Below are positions 6,391 through 9,041 of a stretch of 9,041 nt of DNA, piece by piece. A program made the translations under genes and the position numbers. The stretch is from Phycisphaerales bacterium (GTDB lineage: Bacteria > Planctomycetota > Phycisphaerae > Phycisphaerales > UBA1924), in the NCBI GenBank assembly GCA_007124345.1, contig SLFH01000089.1, positions 1-9,041 on the forward strand. The letters are read 5' to 3'. A model generated the notes under the pieces. The model was not told the origin of the DNA, did no database searches, and was given only the letters and a program-made list of their open reading frames with translations. Numbering within the stretch: position 1 is the stretch's first letter; each line of letters opens with the position of its first letter.

Positions 6391-8121
6391 ATGGCTTCAA
6401 CAACAGCGCTCTTCACCGGTCTGAGCGGGCTCAACGCCCACGCCAGAAAAATCGATGTCATCGGCAACAATGTCGCCAATGTCAACACCACCGCGTTCAA
6501 GTCCACAAGGCTGGTCTTCAACGACCTGCTCAGCCGCAGCATCTCCGGAGGCACACCGCCCTCGGACTTCAGCGGCGGACGCAATCCCTCGCAGATCGGC
6601 TTCGGCGTCACTGTCGCCGGCACCCAGCGCGACTTCACGCCCGGTCCGATCGCCGCGACCGGCAAGCCCGAAGACATGGCCATCGACGGCTCGGGCTTCT
6701 TCATCGTCGAACGCAACGGCGAACGCTTCTACACCCGCGACGGATCGTTCCAGCTCGACGAGAACTTCAACCTCACCACACCAGGCGGCGCGAGGCTGCT
6801 CGGCCACCCCGTCAACGATCAGTACGAGATCCAGCGAGGGCAGCTCGGCTCGCTCTCGGCGCCCATCGGCACGCTCACCATCGCCGAGGCGACCCGCAAC
6901 GCACGCATGGCCGGAAACCTCAACGCCAGCGGCATCGTCGCCGGCGGCGCCAGTGTCTTCCGCCTGGGCGCAACAGAAGCCAACGGGTTCACCCCCCTCC
7001 CCGGCGCAGGCCCCCTAGAGCCCGGATCGCTCCTGCTCGATCTCGCCGACCCCGCCGAGGGCGCTGGTGGCCAGTTCTTCGCCCCAGGGCAGTCGATCGA
7101 GGTCTCAGGCGTGCGTCGGGGCGAGACCACACTTCCCGCAAGATCGTTCCTGATCACGGCGCAGTCAACGCTCCAGGACCTCGCCGACTTCCTCTCCTCG
7201 GCGATGAGCATCCAGACCGACGCCCTGCCCCCCGGCATCACGCCCCCCGGCGTCGCCTTCGATCCCGCGACCGGTACCTTCTCCGTCAACGGCAACACCG
7301 GCGTGATGAACGACCTCCGCTTCGATGCGTCGCGCATCCGCAAAGCCGACCCCGTGACGGGGACCTCCCGCGAGGTCTTCTCAGTCGAACGCCTCGGCGA
7401 CGCGACCGGCGAGTCCGTCCGCACCACCATGGTCGTCTACGACTCGCTCGGAACCCCCGTCGAGGTCGATGTCGGCTTCGTGCTCGAACAACGCGGCGAC
7501 GGCGGCACCGCGTGGCGCTACTTCATCGACTCGAAGAACGCAGTGGGCGCCAAGGTCCCTGCGGGCACAGGCGTCATCAACTTCGACAACCGCGGACGCC
7601 TCGTCGGCGACCAGCGCGTCGAGGTGCAGATCGACCGAGCCGGCACCGGCGCCGAGAGCCCCATGCGCTTCGAGCTCGGCTTCAGGGGCGACGAAGACCA
7701 GCTCAGCGCCCTCACCGATCTCAACTCGAGCGTCGCCACAACATTCCGCGACGGCGCCCCCATCGGCACGCTGGAGAACTTCGCGGTCGGTCGCGACGGC
7801 GTCCTCTACGGCGCCTTCAGCAACACCCTCATCAGGCCCCTCGGCCAGGTCGTCATGGGCACCTTCACAAACCCCGCCGGCCTGAACTCGCTCGGCGACA
7901 ACCTCTTCTCGCCAGCCGCAAACAGCGGCCCGCCCATGATCACACAGCCCGGCGAGCTCGGCTCCGGCCAGATCATCGGCGGGGCGCTCGAGCAATCCAA
8001 TGTTGATATCGGGCGTGAGTTCATCGACCTCGTGCTCGCACAGACCGGCTACACCGCCTCATCAAGGGTCATCAGAACGACCGACGAACTGATGCAGCAG
8101 CTCCTCTCGATCGTCGGCTGA
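6391..8121 (+). CDS. flgE: Flagellar hook protein FlgE
   Basis: FlgE polymerises into the hook, the universal joint between rod and filament. The N-terminus LFTGLSGLNAHARKIDVIGN followed by NVANVNTTAFKS (residues 7-38) is the rod/hook D0 helix. DMAIDGSGFFIVERNGERFY and TRDGSFQLDENFNL (95-128) are the shared rod-hook core motif. VVYDSLGTPVEVDVGF (about 348-363) is the hook-specific D1/D2 strand. The C-terminus EQSNVDIGREFIDLVLAQTG and the following residues to the end (about 534-576) form the closing D0 helix. At 576 residues it is much longer than E. coli FlgE (402); the extra length lies mainly in variable outer domains, about 145-340. No cysteine is present. ATG 6391 is chosen because conserved homology begins there. 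The Shine-Dalgarno is weak (GGCGGG, 6380-6385). Very secure; the core motifs and context rule out rod protein FlgG. Confidence 0.97.
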   Translation: MASTTALFTGLSGLNAHARKIDVIGNNVANVNTTAFKSTRLVFNDLLSRSISGGTPPSDFSGGRNPSQIGFGVTVAGTQRDFTPGPIAATGKPEDMAIDGSGFFIVERNGERFYTRDGSFQLDENFNLTTPGGARLLGHPVNDQYEIQRGQLGSLSAPIGTLTIAEATRNARMAGNLNASGIVAGGASVFRLGATEANGFTPLPGAGPLEPGSLLLDLADPAEGAGGQFFAPGQSIEVSGVRRGETTLPARSFLITAQSTLQDLADFLSSAMSIQTDALPPGITPPGVAFDPATGTFSVNGNTGVMNDLRFDASRIRKADPVTGTSREVFSVERLGDATGESVRTTMVVYDSLGTPVEVDVGFVLEQRGDGGTAWRYFIDSKNAVGAKVPAGTGVINFDNRGRLVGDQRVEVQIDRAGTGAESPMRFELGFRGDEDQLSALTDLNSSVATTFRDGAPIGTLENFAVGRDGVLYGAFSNTLIRPLGQVVMGTFTNPAGLNSLGDNLFSPAANSGPPMITQPGELGSGQIIGGALEQSNVDIGREFIDLVLAQTGYTASSRVIRTTDELMQQLLSIVG

Positions 8122-8147
8122 ACCCGGCCCGACGTACGGCGCTGACC

Positions 8148-8152
8148 GGAGG
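8148..8152 (+). promoter_or_regulatory. Ribosome binding site for flbD (TTG start)
   Basis: GGAGG ends five bases before TTG 8158. It fixes the TTG as the flbD start, which also gives the family N-terminus MISLTKLDG. Confidence 0.7.
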
Positions 8153-8157
8153 CGACC

Positions 8158-8433
8158 TTGATCAGCCTGACCAAACTCGACGGCAGCCGATTCGTCCTCA
8201 ACGCGGACCTCATCCGCGTCGTCGAGGAACGGCCGGACACCGTCGTCACGCTCACCAGCGGCGACCGCGTCATGGTCAAGGAGGGCGCAGAGAGCATCAT
8301 CGCCAAGGTCATCGCCTACCGGCGGAGCATCCACTCGCTCTGCGGCGGAACCGCCCCCCGTTGCGGGTGCGGGCCCTCGCACACCGACCCCGCGCAGGAC
8401 CCCGATCAAGCCGCCGCCCCGCATCTCCGATAG
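8158..8433 (+). CDS. flbD: FlbD/SwrD family flagellar protein
   Basis: This is a small cytoplasmic protein of the FlbD family (Pfam FlbD), called SwrD in Bacillus subtilis, where it increases flagellar power through the stators. It is not the Caulobacter transcription factor of the same name. The family core is unmistakable in residues 1-59: MISLTKLDG, FVLNADLIRVVEERPDTVVT, LTSGDRVMVKEG and IIAKVIAYRRSI. The family is usually about 65-80 residues. This one has 91, with a tail from about residue 60 containing Cys62, Cys69 and Cys71 followed by Pro/Asp/Ala-rich sequence. The tail looks unlike the family and could be a lineage extension. Translation starts at TTG 8158 behind GGAGG. It follows flgE by 36 bases and precedes motA by 45, the same order as in spirochaetes, which agrees with a stator-related role. 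Confidence 0.92.
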   Translation: MISLTKLDGSRFVLNADLIRVVEERPDTVVTLTSGDRVMVKEGAESIIAKVIAYRRSIHSLCGGTAPRCGCGPSHTDPAQDPDQAAAPHLR

Positions 8434-8450
8434 TGCGCTGGTCCAGACAC

Positions 8451-8464
8451 CCGGCGCACGCCGG
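8451..8464 (+). other. Stem-loop next to the motA ribosome binding site
   Basis: CCGGC (8451-8455) pairs with GCCGG (8460-8464) around a GCAC loop, one base before the motA Shine-Dalgarno GGAGG (8466-8470). It could influence access to the binding site. No T-tract follows, so it is not an intrinsic terminator. The stem is short and may be accidental. Confidence 0.3.
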
Positions 8465-8465
8465 C

Positions 8466-8470
8466 GGAGG
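8466..8470 (+). promoter_or_regulatory. Ribosome binding site for motA (GTG start)
   Basis: GGAGG lies eight bases before GTG 8479. It supports this start, which gives an N-terminus (MDIGTIAGLFVAIVA) that runs directly into the first membrane helix as in other MotA/PomA proteins. Confidence 0.7.
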
Positions 8471-8478
8471 TCGCCCGC

Positions 8479-9041
8479 GTGGATATCGGAACCATCGCAG
8501 GCCTGTTCGTGGCGATCGTCGCGATCATCGCGTCGATCATCATCGGCGGGGGCGAGCTCGGCTCGCTCTTCAACCTGCCCTCCATCCTGATCGTCTTCGG
8601 AGGCACCTTCGGCGCGATCGTCGTCGCGTTCCCCGTTGCGCGCATCCTCAAGCTCCACTCCGTCATCCTCAAGAGCGTCTTCAACTCCGCCGGCGACCCG
8701 ACGCAGCTCATCAAGGACATGGTCCGCTACGCCGAGGTCGCCAGGCGCGAGGGAATCCTCGCCCTGGAGAACCTCATCGAGGAGATGAGCGACCCGTTCA
8801 TCGTCCGGGGCGTCAAGATGGCCGTCGATGGCACCGACCCCGAGCTCATCCGCGAAATCATGGACACCGAGCTCGAAGCCCTCGTCGAACGCCACACCCA
8901 GGGCAAGAAGGTCCTCGACCAGGTCGGGCGCTACGCCCCGGCCTTCGGCATGATCGGCACCCTCATGGGCCTAATCTTCATGCTCCAGAACATGGACGAT
9001 CCCTCGGCCATCGGCCCGGGCATGGCCGTCGCCCTCATCAC
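8479..9041 (+). CDS. motA: Flagellar stator subunit MotA/PomA (3' end outside window)
   Basis: MotA is the cytoplasmic-membrane stator subunit that, with MotB, conducts ions and pushes on FliG. The 187 residues seen are about three quarters of a 250-260-residue protein. Hydrophobic helices lie at about residues 5-23, 33-52 and 151-172, and the fourth is just starting at the window edge. The cytoplasmic loop contains YAEVARREGILALENL; R89 and E97 match in spacing the rotor-contact residues R90 and E98 of E. coli MotA. YAPAFGMIGTLMGLIFML (152-169) is the family signature, with Pro154 at the position of the essential Pro173. The short form resembles PomA and Bacillus-type MotA more than the 295-residue E. 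coli protein. Proton or sodium use cannot be judged from MotA alone. GTG 8479 is chosen from the Shine-Dalgarno at 8466-8470. motB is expected downstream. Confidence 0.95.
   Translation, partial: MDIGTIAGLFVAIVAIIASIIIGGGELGSLFNLPSILIVFGGTFGAIVVAFPVARILKLHSVILKSVFNSAGDPTQLIKDMVRYAEVARREGILALENLIEEMSDPFIVRGVKMAVDGTDPELIREIMDTELEALVERHTQGKKVLDQVGRYAPAFGMIGTLMGLIFMLQNMDDPSAIGPGMAVALI

Noticed and set aside
7951..8564. 14-base identical repeat GGCGAGCTCGGCTC at 7951 and 8551, exactly 600 apart
   Set aside because: Both copies encode Gly-Glu-Leu-Gly-Ser in frame with preferred codons, so this is coincidence of codon choice rather than a repeat element.
8062..8895. 277-codon minus-strand frame opposite flgE end, flbD and motA
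   Set aside because: The sequence is rich in Asp, Arg and Gly with no motif, and it is antisense to clear FlbD and MotA signatures.
1..9041. Search for mobile elements, CRISPR repeats, tRNA or rRNA
   Set aside because: The whole window is accounted for by contiguous flagellar genes. I saw no terminal inverted repeats, regularly spaced repeats or RNA gene signatures.

Overview
The window is a stretch of a chromosomal flagellar operon. All genes are on the + strand and tightly packed, and it is cut at both ends. It starts inside fliG, exactly at the Q of the EHPQ motif, and ends inside motA. The order is fliG(partial)-fliH-fliI-fliJ-[MotE/FlbB/YlxF-like membrane coiled-coil protein]-fliK-flgD-[small flagellar-operon protein, TIGR02530/'flg_new'-like]-flgE-flbD-motA(partial). 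I found no mobile element, CRISPR array, RNA gene or transferred segment. No gene-free stretch exceeds 300 bases; the longest gap is 124 bases (6267-6390), in front of flgE.

The DNA is very GC-rich, with codon third positions dominated by G and C. Several genes begin with GTG or TTG behind good Shine-Dalgarno sequences. The gene order is that recalled for spirochaete and Bacillus fla operons: fliJ, a FlbB/YlxF gene, fliK, flgD, flgE, flbD/swrD, then the motility block. The base composition is far too GC-rich for a typical spirochaete or Bacillus, and FlgE has no cysteine. A high-GC phylum such as Planctomycetota (Phycisphaerae-like) is my best guess, but this is inference and taxonomic confidence is low to moderate.

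Region by region: 1-629 is the C-terminal two thirds of the rotor switch protein FliG. 666-3316 encodes the cytoplasmic part of the export apparatus: FliH (ATPase regulator), FliI (export ATPase) and FliJ (central stalk). 3316-4065 encodes a single-pass membrane, coiled-coil protein that probably helps stator or collar assembly. 4062-8121 builds the hook: FliK (length ruler and export switch), FlgD (hook cap scaffold), a small soluble protein often found between flgD and flgE, and FlgE (hook subunit). 8158-9041 turns to motor power with FlbD/SwrD and stator subunit MotA. Neighbouring genes overlap by 1 to 4 bases at four junctions (fliH/fliI, fliJ/MotE-like, MotE-like/fliK, flgD/flg_new-like), which points to co-transcription and coupled translation.

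No previously undescribed system is evident. The points most worth a second look are the two poorly characterised operon members (3316-4065 and 5766-6266), the cysteine-bearing tail of FlbD, the large cysteine-free hook protein, and the gap before flgE.
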